64,000 nucleotides of DNA. Source: Tetrahymena elliotti 4EA (Eukaryota > Ciliophora > Oligohymenophorea > Hymenostomatida > Tetrahymenidae). The position numbers and the translations under genes are program-made. Below, piece by piece: positions 49,198 to 60,900 of this stretch. A model generated the notes under the pieces. That model searched no databases and was not told where the DNA came from. It saw nothing but the letters and a program-made list of their open reading frames with translations. Every line of letters begins with the position of its first letter. The stretch's first letter is position 1. The stretch is taken from positions 1,580,467-1,644,466 of the forward strand of contig JH720302.1 in NCBI GenBank assembly GCA_000231825.2, in the 5' to 3' direction.

Positions 49198-50841
49198 ATG
49201 TAAAGTATCTAAGAAAAATGCTTAAATAAGGAAAGTATCAAAGAGTTTTTGAAAGACAAGCAAAGTGAAATTCCCTCTTATTAAATTTTATAATCTTTTA
49301 GTTTCCTCAAAGAATATGATTTCCTAGTAATTGAGTTAATTGACACAGGTTCATTTGGAGTTATCATGAAGGCTATTGATGAATCAAATGAAAATAGGAT
49401 TGTAGCCATAAAACTTATGATAGTCACAAATTAAGATCACCTTAAGTAACACATATCTGAATATTAGAGATGCTTGAAAGTTAAACACCCAAACGTAATC
49501 AGAAATTACTAATAATTATATGATGAAGAGAATGAATGCTTTTTTATAGTTTCAGAATTTTGTGAGAAGGGTAATCTCTTCAGTTACTTTAAAAAAAATA
49601 ATCTAACTAACCAACAAATCTTAAATATAACTACTTAGATAATTGAGGGTCTTCTTTCCATTCATGAAAAAAACATTATACATAGCGATCTCAAGCCCTA
49701 AAATATTTTGATAACAAATGATTTATCAATCAAAATATGTGATTTAGGAATGTCACAATAAATTCTAGGATCAAAGTCTCATACTCTAGGAAAAGGTGGA
49801 AGTTTAGATTACATGGCCCCTGAATAAATAGAGGGTAAACTCAGTAAATAATCTGATATTTATGCTCTTGGATGCATTATATGCTTTCTTTGTAAAGTAA
49901 ACATATTTGGATTAAACATGGTAAAAATTAAATAAGGAATATTACCTTCTTTAGAAGATTGCTCATTTTAGGTGCTAGCTAGTTTAGCTCTCAAAATGAT
50001 GGATTTTGATCCAAAAAAAAGATATGAGCTCAAAAATTATTTAGAACAGATAAAATACATAAGAAATAAAATGTTTGATAACCCAAAGGAAGGATATGAA
50101 GTTTAATACTTATAAGATGGAGACATTTTTTATGGTCAACTAAAAGATGGCAAAAGATAAGGGAAAGGAGAATGTTCTTTTAATGAATAAGATAGAAGAA
50201 AAAAGTATGAAGGTGAGTGGAATAATGGTGTATTTGAAGGATATGGATTACTAGAGTGGAGGTCTGGTGATATATATGAAGGCTAATTCAAAAATGGTAT
50301 TATGTGTGGAAAGGGAGTATTTTTATACAGCGAATAGAATCAATATGAATGCCAGAAGTATTATGGTGAGTGGAATAATAATAAAAAAGAAGGGTATGGT
50401 ATACTTTAGTGGAAATTAGGTGATAGATATGAAGGCTATTTCAAGAACGGTTTTATGAATGGTAAGGGAGTATATTTATATGGAGATTAGGGTAAAGAAA
50501 AGAAGTATGATGGTGAGTGGAATCATAATAAAAGAGAAGGATATGGTATACTTGAATTGAAATCTGGAGATAAATATGAAGGTTATTTCAAAGATGATCT
50601 TAAGAATGGAAAGGGAGTATATTTCTACAATTAATAAAATCCATATAAATGTGAGAAGTATGATGGTGAGTGGAACAATAATAAAAAAGAAGGTTATGGA
50701 ATATTTCACTGGAGATCTGGTGAAAAATATGAAGGAGGTTTCAAAAATGATTTGAAAAATGGTAGAGGAAAATTTTACTTTAAAAATGGATAGATCAAAG
50801 AGGGAGAGTGGATTAATGATGTATTAGTAAATAAAAATTGA
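49198..50841 (+). CDS. Protein kinase fused to a MORN-repeat array
   Basis: Intronless, 547 residues. Residues about 45-300 are a kinase fold: DTGSFGVIMKA, VAIKLM, FFIVSEFCEKGNL, HSDLKPQN, ICDLGMSQQ, YMAPEQ and SDIYALGCII. Two signature motifs are altered: HRD is HSD and DFG is DLG. The catalytic Asp and metal-binding Asp remain, so activity is possible but regulation by the HRD Arg is lost. Residues about 315-545 are MORN repeats of the GEWNNNKKEGYGI and GDKYEGYFKNG type. These fall into four long near-identical units of about 55 residues, a sign of recent internal duplication. MORN arrays bind membranes or form scaffolds, so a membrane- or cortex-tethered kinase is inferred. Confidence 0.92.
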
Positions 50842-52131
50842 TTCAATTTGAAAACTATTATTTAGCTTTACTTTTTAATAAATTTAGAAATAAATTAATA
50901 AAAAATAATAAAGAAGTTTGATTTTAGATGTTAACTTAAATAAAATATATTTACAATAACATGTATATTTTAGTGTTTTGTATTTAATATTAATCTAATT
51001 TCAGCATTTTTTCTATTATTAGTTATCAAGTTGAAAATTCAACTAAAGTGTCAATAAATATTAAATTTATTTTAATCAGTCTAAATAACTAACCCTCGCT
51101 ATTAATATAAAGAATAAATAATTATCTCAAGATCATCACAGAATTATTTAAAAGATGATTTACTTTCTTTTAATTATCAAATTAATTGTAGATATTGAAA
51201 TACTTACAAAGCTAATTAATTAATTTAGAATTTCATATATTTTTCAGAACAGAGACAATTTATAGTTCAATACGAAAAAATTTGGTGAGTTAAGAATATA
51301 ATAATTAATTAAAAAAGTAAATACAAATTTACAGAAAATTAAAGAGGAAACAGTTTTTCAAGAATTTTTGAAAATTTAAAATAATTTTCATAGATAAAAG
51401 ACTGATTATTTAGTAAAACCAAACTAAATGTATAGCATGTGAATCAAAATACGTATATCAGTCTAGCTTCTCCACAAGTTTTTAACATTAAAATAAAACC
51501 CTTTTTAATTTTCTACCATTAAAGCAATTTAAAGAAATGTATTCAGAAATGTATTTAAATTGTGACTTGTACAATCAAAAAAAAATCCATTAAAAATATA
51601 AGAAACACTCTTAAAATTCTTGTCTTAGTGATAAAAACTTTATAAAAAGTATTTTTTAAAAAACAATTTAGCTAATGATAAACCAGCTTTGAAGAAGATA
51701 AGAGACCAGAGCACTTGAGATGTTGTGAAGGCTATGAGATTAGAGCATATATTAATTATAAAAGAATTAAATAAAAGAAATAATAAAACTAAAAAAAATA
51801 AATAAATAAAATTCAAATTTAAAAAGAAAATAAATCATCCAATAAAACAAAAATTAAATTAATAAATAAAAAATCAATTAAACAAATAAAAAATACAAAT
51901 AAACTAAAGATAAAATCAAAGAAATCATAATAGCACTAATTAATACTACAGCAATTTAAATTCCTTTATTAAATTGAATATATCAGATAATTTTATTCGA
52001 ACATAATAGAGAAAGAAAAATGTTTTAATTTATTTGTTATTTGGTGGCTTAAAACTAATTTTAACTTTTAAATTGAATTAATTTGTAAAATTTCTTAAAA
52101 ACACAAACAAAAAACATGGAACAAATATTAA
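50842..52131. other. Spacer with a possible gene remnant near 51670-51760
   Basis: AT-rich spacer between convergent genes. A GC-richer island at 51670-51760 reads, on +, NDKPALKKIRDQST, then TGA (51716-51718), then DVVKAMRLEHILIIKELN in the same frame. This looks like a fragment of a broken gene. The rest holds AAATAAATAAA-type simple sequence. Confidence 0.4.
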
Positions 52132-53097
52132 TCATTCTGTTTTAATGGGTTATCTTAGTTATACACTTTCTTCTTATGTATGTAAAGTATCATTAGGGCT
52201 TATATTATTATTTTTATTTCTTGCTGCTCTTATGTTATTAATATCGTCTCCATCGTCATCATCATCACTATCAGATTAAGCATCTGTATCAGAAGAAAAA
52301 TCTGAATCCTAAACGGTTCTATATTTTTCAACTAATTCCTAATACTTTTTCAATTCTTCTTTGGATACTGGCTAATTTTATGGCATAGGATCTTTCTTAG
52401 GTTAAAATGGGCTCTAATAAATAAATTTATAATTATAAGTAGCTAAATCATAATACTTAATATCACTAAAATCAATATCTTTCTCTTTATCTAGATAAAC
52501 CATAATTTCAGCATACTTTTTTTTAATGCATTATATTTTCCTATCATATACAGTATCTATTTTAATTCCATCTTCAAATTCGAAAACTATGTGATAATTA
52601 GTTGTGTCAGTGTCTCTAGCTACGTGACCTCTTTTTTCAATAACTATGCATTTCAAATCTTTTAGAACATGTCCTTAGTAAAAGCTCCTTCCAATTAATA
52701 AAGGAGTTTTCCTTTAAATAAAAGCATCTAGATTTTTATTTATAACTATTGTATATACTTCAGAAGTTGCTATTGCAAAAAATCCTATCACACATAATGC
52801 AATAGAAATAAAATATTTCCAAAATAAGCTCAGATGATCAAACTCTTCAAACAGAATATGTCTGTGCAATAATATAAGTGTTATAATTGCTAAACCAAAT
52901 GCTAAAAATAAAAATCCCAAAAACCATACAGCAATAGGGTACTTTTTGTATCTTAAAACTTTTAATCTTTTGATTCTTTTAGATTGCTTCTCAACAAACT
53001 CAACTAAATAATGCTTTTTTGGCTATTAATTCTTTTTTCTATCAAGTCTTTTTTTTATAGCTATTCCTATTGCTGTTACACGACCTAATAATACCAT
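52132..53097 (-). CDS. Unknown membrane protein with two helices and acidic tail
   Basis: Intronless, 321 residues, start MVLLGRVTAIGIAIKKRLDR, stop TGA 52132-52134. After a basic N-terminal segment (KRIKRLKVLRYKKYP), two membrane helices occur at about residues 55-75 (IAVWFLGFLFLAFGLAIITL) and 92-115 (FWKYFISIALCVIGFFAIAT). A folded cytosolic-type domain follows, with GHVARDTDTTNYHIVFEFED and IQCIKKKYAEIMVYLDKEKD. The tail is strongly acidic, with a Ser/Asp run (SSDTDAQSDSDDDDDGDD). The basic residues flanking the helix pair suggest both ends face the cytosol. Families of such short two-helix proteins are common in ciliates; no function is known to me. Confidence 0.82.
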
Positions 53098-53794
53098 TTA
53101 ATTTAAATGTTAAATCTTTCTGTTGTAATAAGTTTAAAAGTTATGTATATTCTATATATTCGAAATTAATTTTTAAAGAAATTAATAATAAAAAATTTTT
53201 GATAATTATTTAGGCACTCATTCAATTAAGTATATATTTTACGAATAAATAAGTAATGTATAAATGACTTTTCTGTTTGAAATGAAAAAATACTATGTAT
53301 AAATTTGAATAAGTATTAATAATATACTAGATTAACATTAAATTATAGTTTTTATTACAAAAAAATATAAATTTAATATTTTTAATATGGTAAAGCTAAA
53401 AAATTATTTTGATCCATTGCATTACTAAGAATATCCTTGTTAATTAATAAATAAGTAATTAGTAAAATCTGGAAATTAATTATGAATTAATCATAAAATA
53501 GATTAATAAAAAATGTATTTAGTTTTAGCATCTATAAATCTAGACATTAATAAAATGTAATAAAAATTAAAAATAAAAGAGTAGGAGATTAAAGTTAATA
53601 CTTTCTAAATTGACAAATGTATTAGTGATAATTTTTCTAGTTATTAAATTGCTAACTTTGATTTGATTGAGTATTGTTGAAATTTGATAAATTAAATTTA
53701 ATATTTTTAAAAATTTTTATTTACCAAAGAATCTTATTTTTATTTAACTCTTAATTAAACATTCTTGGATTATTTTATTAATGTTAAATTTTTT
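53098..53794. other. AT-rich spacer
   Basis: Presumed promoter region of the two-helix membrane protein. No coding-like, repeat or RNA-like element was seen. Confidence 0.5.
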
Positions 53795-53980
53795 ATGATA
53801 AACACTTATTACCGTCCAGCAGTTGATTGAGAGATTCAGTTTCAATAATGTTTAAACTTATTAGCTGGACTCACTTCTGTCTGGGTAAAAAATGGAAAGT
53901 CCTCTTTAAAATCAAGTAATAATACCTGTATGCAGAAGCTCTCAAGTGTTTTGACCAATAAGCAATTTAAGGATAAATGA
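53795..53980 (+). pseudogene. Probable gene remnant with in-frame TGA
   Basis: A GC-richer patch in AT-rich spacer reads MINTYYRPAVD, TGA at 53828-53830, then EIQFQQCLNLLAGLTSVWVK, NGKSSLKSSNNTCMQKL and TNKQFKDK before TGA at 53978-53980. The same frame then continues as FLMTFLPLIYL. Trp would fit both TGA positions. A second frame over the same bases is also open for about 48 codons, so the reading is not secure. A 7-bp inverted repeat (GTCCAGC/GCTGGAC) falls inside. I do not recognise the family. Confidence 0.35.
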
Positions 53981-54972
53981 TTTTTGATGACCTTCTTGCC
54001 ATTAATATATTTGTGATTAAAAAAGTAGAAAAATATAAATTATTTTAAAATCACACACAAGATCTATCATTATTTTGATAAACCTACATATTTTAAAAAT
54101 TGCAAAATACACCAAGCAGAAAGAATCACTAATTTTTATTTATTTTATGTGCAGCTTCTTAGAATTCTGTCATTTTTTAATATTTTTTTAAAATCACCAC
54201 AACCAATCAACGAATTAATTGCTTTTAAAAAAAATAAGGATTTTTCAACTTTTATATACCAAAATTTTTGCATTTTTAATTCTACTTTATAGCTATTTTA
54301 TAAAATAATTCTTTACTCATAAGATTTATTGAGAATAGTGTTTGAGAATACATTTTTATTTTTTTGACAATATTTTTTTTAATTTATTTTTCATCTTTAA
54401 AAAAAGTTCTTATTTTTTTTTAGAGCAATAAAATCGAATTTTCTCATAAAAATAAAATTTAAGAATAAACAAGCAGAAATAATTAGTATCAGAAGAAAGA
54501 AAAAAACAACTTTAAAATAAGAAACAATTAGAATAGAGGGCTAGGTATCAAATTAATTTAAATTTGTGACCCCATGATTTTAAGTTTATTTTTGTTATCA
54601 TTCATATTCATTCAAACAGACCTCATCTTTTCCAAAGAATGATTTCGACCTTTTAAAGTTTGAAGCAGAAATTTATTCATAAAAATAGTCATTCTTTATA
54701 GTTCTAATATTAATATAAAAATTTAATACATTTCTTTTTACATTAAAAGAAAATTGAAATGAAAAAAGCAAAAATTTTTAAAAATTATAATAATTATTGG
54801 TCAAGTTTTATGAAAGTGTTAATTTGAATAAAAAGTAATGGCATTTATACAAATATAACTAACTTATATTAATAAAATTGTTTTTCATTTCAAAAAAAAG
54901 ATTGAAAAAATAAATATTTATTTATTATTTTGTAAATATTTCTGATTGATAACTGTAATTTTTTCTGCGTAA
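53981..54972. other. AT-rich spacer
   Basis: 3' region of the giant membrane-protein gene. Nothing recognisable was seen. Confidence 0.5.
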
Positions 54973-57900
54973 TCATACTTATTTTGTTGCATTATAAGAT
55001 AATATTTCATTATCGCTAATAATTTAAATTGATGAGTCTGGCTGTTCTAAACTTTTTTATTCAAAATTAGTAAATTCTTGATTTAAGTCTTAAGATAATC
55101 CATCCTTAATTATATTTTCAGAATTAATCTAATTGTTATCACTGTCTTTGATGTTATTTGAATTTTGTTAAATTTTAATATCATTTTTATTATTGATTTA
55201 AGAGCTATCCAAGCAAGAAGAATTATCTTGTTATAAATTTTTATTTTCAGAGTACTTTGGCAAAACAGAAAATACTTTCAAATTTATTTTATGTTTCATT
55301 TATCTACTCATAGTTAAAGCTTTATTTGAACCATAAAAATCTTCAGATGGCATTTCTCCAATATCTTGGCTAGGTTCACTATCACTACTTGTAATTGGAG
55401 GTAATTAATTTGATTACTCTGAAATAACCTTTCCCTAGATTTAATTTGTCAAGGGGGATAAGCTAATCACTCTTTGTTAGTTTAATTTTAGGGTATTTTC
55501 ATTTTCTATAAAAACTAATTTCTCTAAGCTTTTTAGTGATTTCTAACTTGAAATTTGAGATTCACTGAAATCTTATAAATCTAATTTTGAATTTTAAAGT
55601 GAAACTTATTAGCCCTAATTTGTAATAAATTTATTTTTGTTTGAATTGTCTTCTAATTATTAAGAATCTATTTTATTTGGGAACACAATATTATCATTTT
55701 AACTTTACTGAAAATCTTTTGGGTTATGTGTCTAATCATCTATATTTATAACAGCACTTTAATCTTTATCAGAAAGACAAGATGATTTTGTGATTTCATT
55801 TAGATATTTTTAATTTTGCTTTTGAGCTTTAAGGTATTATTATTAACTTTGTGGAGTTTCTAGGAAAAATTAGTTTTTTATTTGATTTGTCATCAATAAC
55901 ATCTCTATATTTTAACTTTCTTCATAATTATAAGATTTGATATCTTAGCTATCTATGAGCTCTTTTTCTTAATTTTTAACAAATTAAATTTATTCTGCAA
56001 AACCATAGTTTTTATAAAGGCTTCTACTAGTTTTTTTCTAGAGATCTGAAATCAGTTTATGAACTGACAAAGGAGTATTTCCTATTTAAATATTTATTTC
56101 AGAAGGGAATGCACTTCTTACATTCATAGATTCAGAATCATCTTAATTTCTATTAGATAAACTTTAAAATATATCTACGGATGGAGCAAATAAACTTTTT
56201 CCTTTCAGGTATTTTTGTATTGCATTTTGTTGTTCTAAACTTTTCACATTTAAATTTGAATCAAATGATTCATTTTTTATAGGCTGATTCAGCTTTAAAT
56301 CATTTATCCTAACGGTTTATCTATTGTTTGGAGAGTAAATCTAAGAATCAAATATGTTTGATTTTAAAATGGATGGCCTTTAATTTTAATCCCAGTTTTT
56401 GTTTTTAAAACTATCATTTACTTTCTAAAGAATTAATGACTGAATATCATTTTAAAGATCTTTTTTGAATTTTCCAGACCAAGTGTTAATCAATTTGTAT
56501 TTATGTAGCTCTGATTTAAATGAAATAAACCAACTTAAAATCAGCCATCTGTGGATTACTTTTTTAGATAAAATGCATTTAAATATTCTGAGTCTAAGTA
56601 ATTTAATGATCCTGCTGTTCAATTTAGCTCTAATAGCAGGTATATATGACATAACCAGATATCTGAAATACCATAGAATAAATACTGAGTTAACAGCTGT
56701 TAAGAGTACAGCCATAATCAAATACCAAATTAAATTTCCATTATTTATATAAGCAATATAACCAAAAAGTATTGAAAATAGAAGTATCTTATTTGAAATT
56801 ATATCTAGTGTGTTATAAAAATCTAATAAATAAGGACGGTACTTAGATAAAAGAACTCCATATATGCTTATTACTAAGAAAATGAGTGTGGCCTAATTAA
56901 TAAATAACAATAGTTAATTATTGAAACATAGATAATAAATAAAAATAACCTTGAGTGGAATATTATTGTCATATACTATTAGGATACTCATAATGAGTAA
57001 TTTTTGATACATTTTAGTTAATTCCCAATACCAAAATTGTATTTGGTACTCCCCTCTAAGAATTGTGAATTGCCTTATTTTCATTTAAGAATTCTTCACT
57101 CTCATAATTGAATATCCCAAGAAGAAAGGAATGATAATTGATATGAGGATGATTATTGGTAAGACTATTTTAAATGATAAAGAATAGTAACGGTCAGTAT
57201 AGCATTCAAACCTTAAGTCATATGAAATGTATTAAACCTGATCTATTAATTAAAAATAATTTGTTAAATCATTAATAGAAACCAAAAATAATTTTAGAAT
57301 ACCTATTTCTCTGCAATATAAAATATTAACACACTATTTAAATATGCTTGGTTAGAAATAAAGGAAACAATAGATCAGTGATGTTTTAATGTAAACACTC
57401 CTTATGTAAGTTTATCTACAGTACATTAGCCATCCTATAATAAAGAAAGCTACAGAACAAGCAACAGGCATTAAAGCAGAGCCTATTAGAGAGACAGATA
57501 AATAATCAAAATCATACTTTTCACTGATTTACTGATAAAAGCACTATGAAAAATCACTAATTAAGAGAGAAGGACTTCCTGCAACTTAAATGATAGTGGT
57601 TAAAGTATTTGGAATCTAAATCTAAAAAGTTGATACAACAATCAAAATTTAGAAGTAATTAATAAGGATCTTAAATAATATTGAAGAATCTAACATATAT
57701 GATGATTACAGTTCTTAGTTTTTTTTTATCTCTCTCCAATTTTTTACAGTCAAATCTTTACCAACATATGTTTTTTTCATCAGTTCCTAGGACGTTTAAA
57801 CTATTTTAAATGGATCATACTTGAACCTATCTCGAATCTTCTTTAAAATTCCAACACTTGTTAGTTATGATAGCAAAATCTATTTTTTTAAGGGTTGGTA

Positions 57901-60900
57901 AACATAAATTTTTCATATAATAAATTTATTACATAAAAGATGATAACAGAGAGTATTTTCAAGGTATTTAAGTAAATAGAATTGCATACAGCACATACAA
58001 AATCTCCAGCTTTTGCATAATTATTGTCTAGATCACAGGTTTCACATAAAGGCCCTACAATTCCTTATGAGCACTTATTACCAATTTCTCCCCCTAAACA
58101 ATTTGAAGGCTTATTTTAACAGATTAAAATGACATCAGTCTAATTGGTTCTTCTCCAATATCCCTCATCTACTACAATTTATTTACCTCCTAAACACTCT
58201 GCATTCTGTTTACACTTATTACATTCATATATTGGATTAGACAGGGTTGGAGTCTTTAATTAATATCTTTTCAATAATAAAATCATTTTTAAATAAACCA
58301 CAAATAATTTTTGTAAATATTTACGTTCCAAAAGGACATTTAATGCATTTATAAAGTTATTTATATTTTGTCTAATCATATTCACTACTAAAGCCTATTT
58401 AATATATTTCACCTTATAAGCATTCTCTAATCTAAAGTCCTAAAAGAACGAAATGCTAGTTAATATCTTTTGTAACATAGTTCTTAGAGGAGGAAGAAAT
58501 GTTAAGCCACACAAATGAACCAGGTTTTCCAACAACAGAAAGTTAATCAATAATAAAAGAAGTTTCTGTTGAGTAAAAATAATTATCGCTTGATTAGTTA
58601 ATAATAAAATCATAATCATTATTATCTGCTTAACTGACAGAAGTAATAATTTCTTTTTTTTAAGTTTCTTAATAAGTTTTACTAATGATATTTCCTTCGT
58701 CATCTAATAAGTGTAGTATTAATGTAGGCAAAAGTTCACCGCTATTATAATCTAGAAAGATATATTTACCATAGTTTTTACCCTTTCCTTCTTCTATTGT
58801 AACATTCTCATTTTACTGGTTCATTTATTAAATATCAAGCGCCAATGCACTACTTCCACTCATATAATCAGAACCATAATTCATTACTTTAAATTTAGTT
58901 TTATTTAAAATTTTATTTATTTAAAAATATAATTTTACCACTAGTGTTGTTCACCATCTAGTTGCCATAATTGTTTAATTGAATGAAAGTATTATTCGAT
59001 GATATGAAATAAGCACCACCATATTTTTAAGCTTGATTATTTTAAAATAGAGATTTTTACATCAAAAGCCAGTTCATAAAATAGGAGTCTTAAGAATTTT
59101 AATCCACTGCATAAATTGCCCCTCCTATATCTGCAGAATTTTAAATAAAATTACAATCTAAAAGCTAAATTTATTCACTTTTACTATTTTCAATATACAA
59201 AGCTCCACCAGACTGTTAGGCTTTATTTTTTGTAAAGTTGCTATGATACAATTTGACATTATTAGTTGGATTTACTACATTAATAGCACCGCCATATTAA
59301 CTGCCAGTATTATTTTGGAATAAGGAATTTGCAACTTGTAAATCTCCTGTGTTTACGTAAATTGAGTTGCTTACACAAAATTAGTCATCACATGTGTTAT
59401 TTTAAATATTAACTTTATTTAAAAAAATAGATCCTTAGTTTTTAACAGATATCATACTAACATCATAATCATAAAACACCAACATTCTTTTCACTTCATC
59501 CTCACTTCTTTGATAACTTTTAAGATAAAATTAAAAAAATTAATAAGATAGTTTTAATTATATTTGTAATTTAAAAAATTCTGCATATTATTATTATTAC
59601 TTTCAATTTAATTTATTTTATTAAAAAATTAATTTACAAAGAAGAGGAGATGCTAATACTCTAAATATTTGCACTTGAAGATTCAGAAATCAATATTAAC
59701 CCTCCAACACTAAACTAAGCCTAGAATATATTAGATTCGGATAGAGTAAGCTGAGAATTCTATGTAATTTTAAGTAAAAGAGGAGAAGTACTGAGATTTT
59801 TCTTTTTAAATGAAGTGTTTTTAATTTAAAAATCAAAAAGTGAAATTTAAGAATTATAAGAAGAAATGAATGGACCAATTCCATTTTTCATTAATTTTAA
59901 TTTTAGCCTTAATTAATCATTAATATCTAAACTTTGTGGGTCATTTTATGGTGTACTTAGAGATTGAATAAATACTTATCCATTTTCAGAGAATAAGAAC
60001 CCTCCATCAACTGAAGCAAATGTGTTAATAGCTGTGCAATCTTAAATTTTAAGGAGGTTGGTTGATGAAGTACTAAAATGAATAGATCCTCCTGTTCCTG
60101 AATATATCTAGTTAAACTTGCTTGATTGAATTTTGATTATGGAATTTTATTAGATATTAAGTGCATAGATTGCCCCTCCTTGATATATAGACTACATATT
60201 GTAAAATAAAGTATTCTAAATAGTAAAGTTTGAATAGGAAGTTGAACCACTTAAGATTAATCCTGCTGCTTAAAAAGCAAATGAATTTTAAAAAACTGAA
60301 TCTTTTATAGTTAAGCTACCCACTCTAAACTATGCCTATCCTCCTGATAAAACATTATTGAAATTATTCTAATTATTCTTGTCCATGAGTAATCTTTAGA
60401 TGAAAGCAGTTTGAATAACTATCAAAATCGTTGTCTTTTTTACAACAAAAAAAATGATAAAGTAAAATGGAATTGATTAAAGATTAATAGTATGGATTTA
60501 TTTACCTTGTATGAATAGTTGTTAATGTTTTTAAAGTTGGAATTTGTGAATTCTAATGTAGAATATGGAGCAAATATTGAAAGTGAAGATGAAAATTCAT
60601 TTAAACATAAATCTGGAGTGTTTAAGTTGACCTCTTATATGCTTAAAGAATCAATTTTAATACTAGTATTCATTTAGCTCTTTATTAAGAGGACTGTTGA
60701 TTCTTAGTAATTTGATTCAACTTTAAGGTTTATATTATTAATTAAAATTCTTGATAAAGTTATATTAGATACAGTGTAGTCTTAGATATCATAAAAATAA
60801 ACAAAATTTTGGAATGACAAAATGTAATCATTATTTGAATAGAAATTAGTGATGCTAATATCATTTAAGCTTGCATTTATATTTATATGATTCATTAATT

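Noticed and set aside
53813..53862. GTCCAGC...GCTGGAC stem as a structured RNA
   Set aside because: Arms are only 7 bp with a 40-nt loop, and the surrounding bases read as protein. There is no match to any RNA family I can recall.
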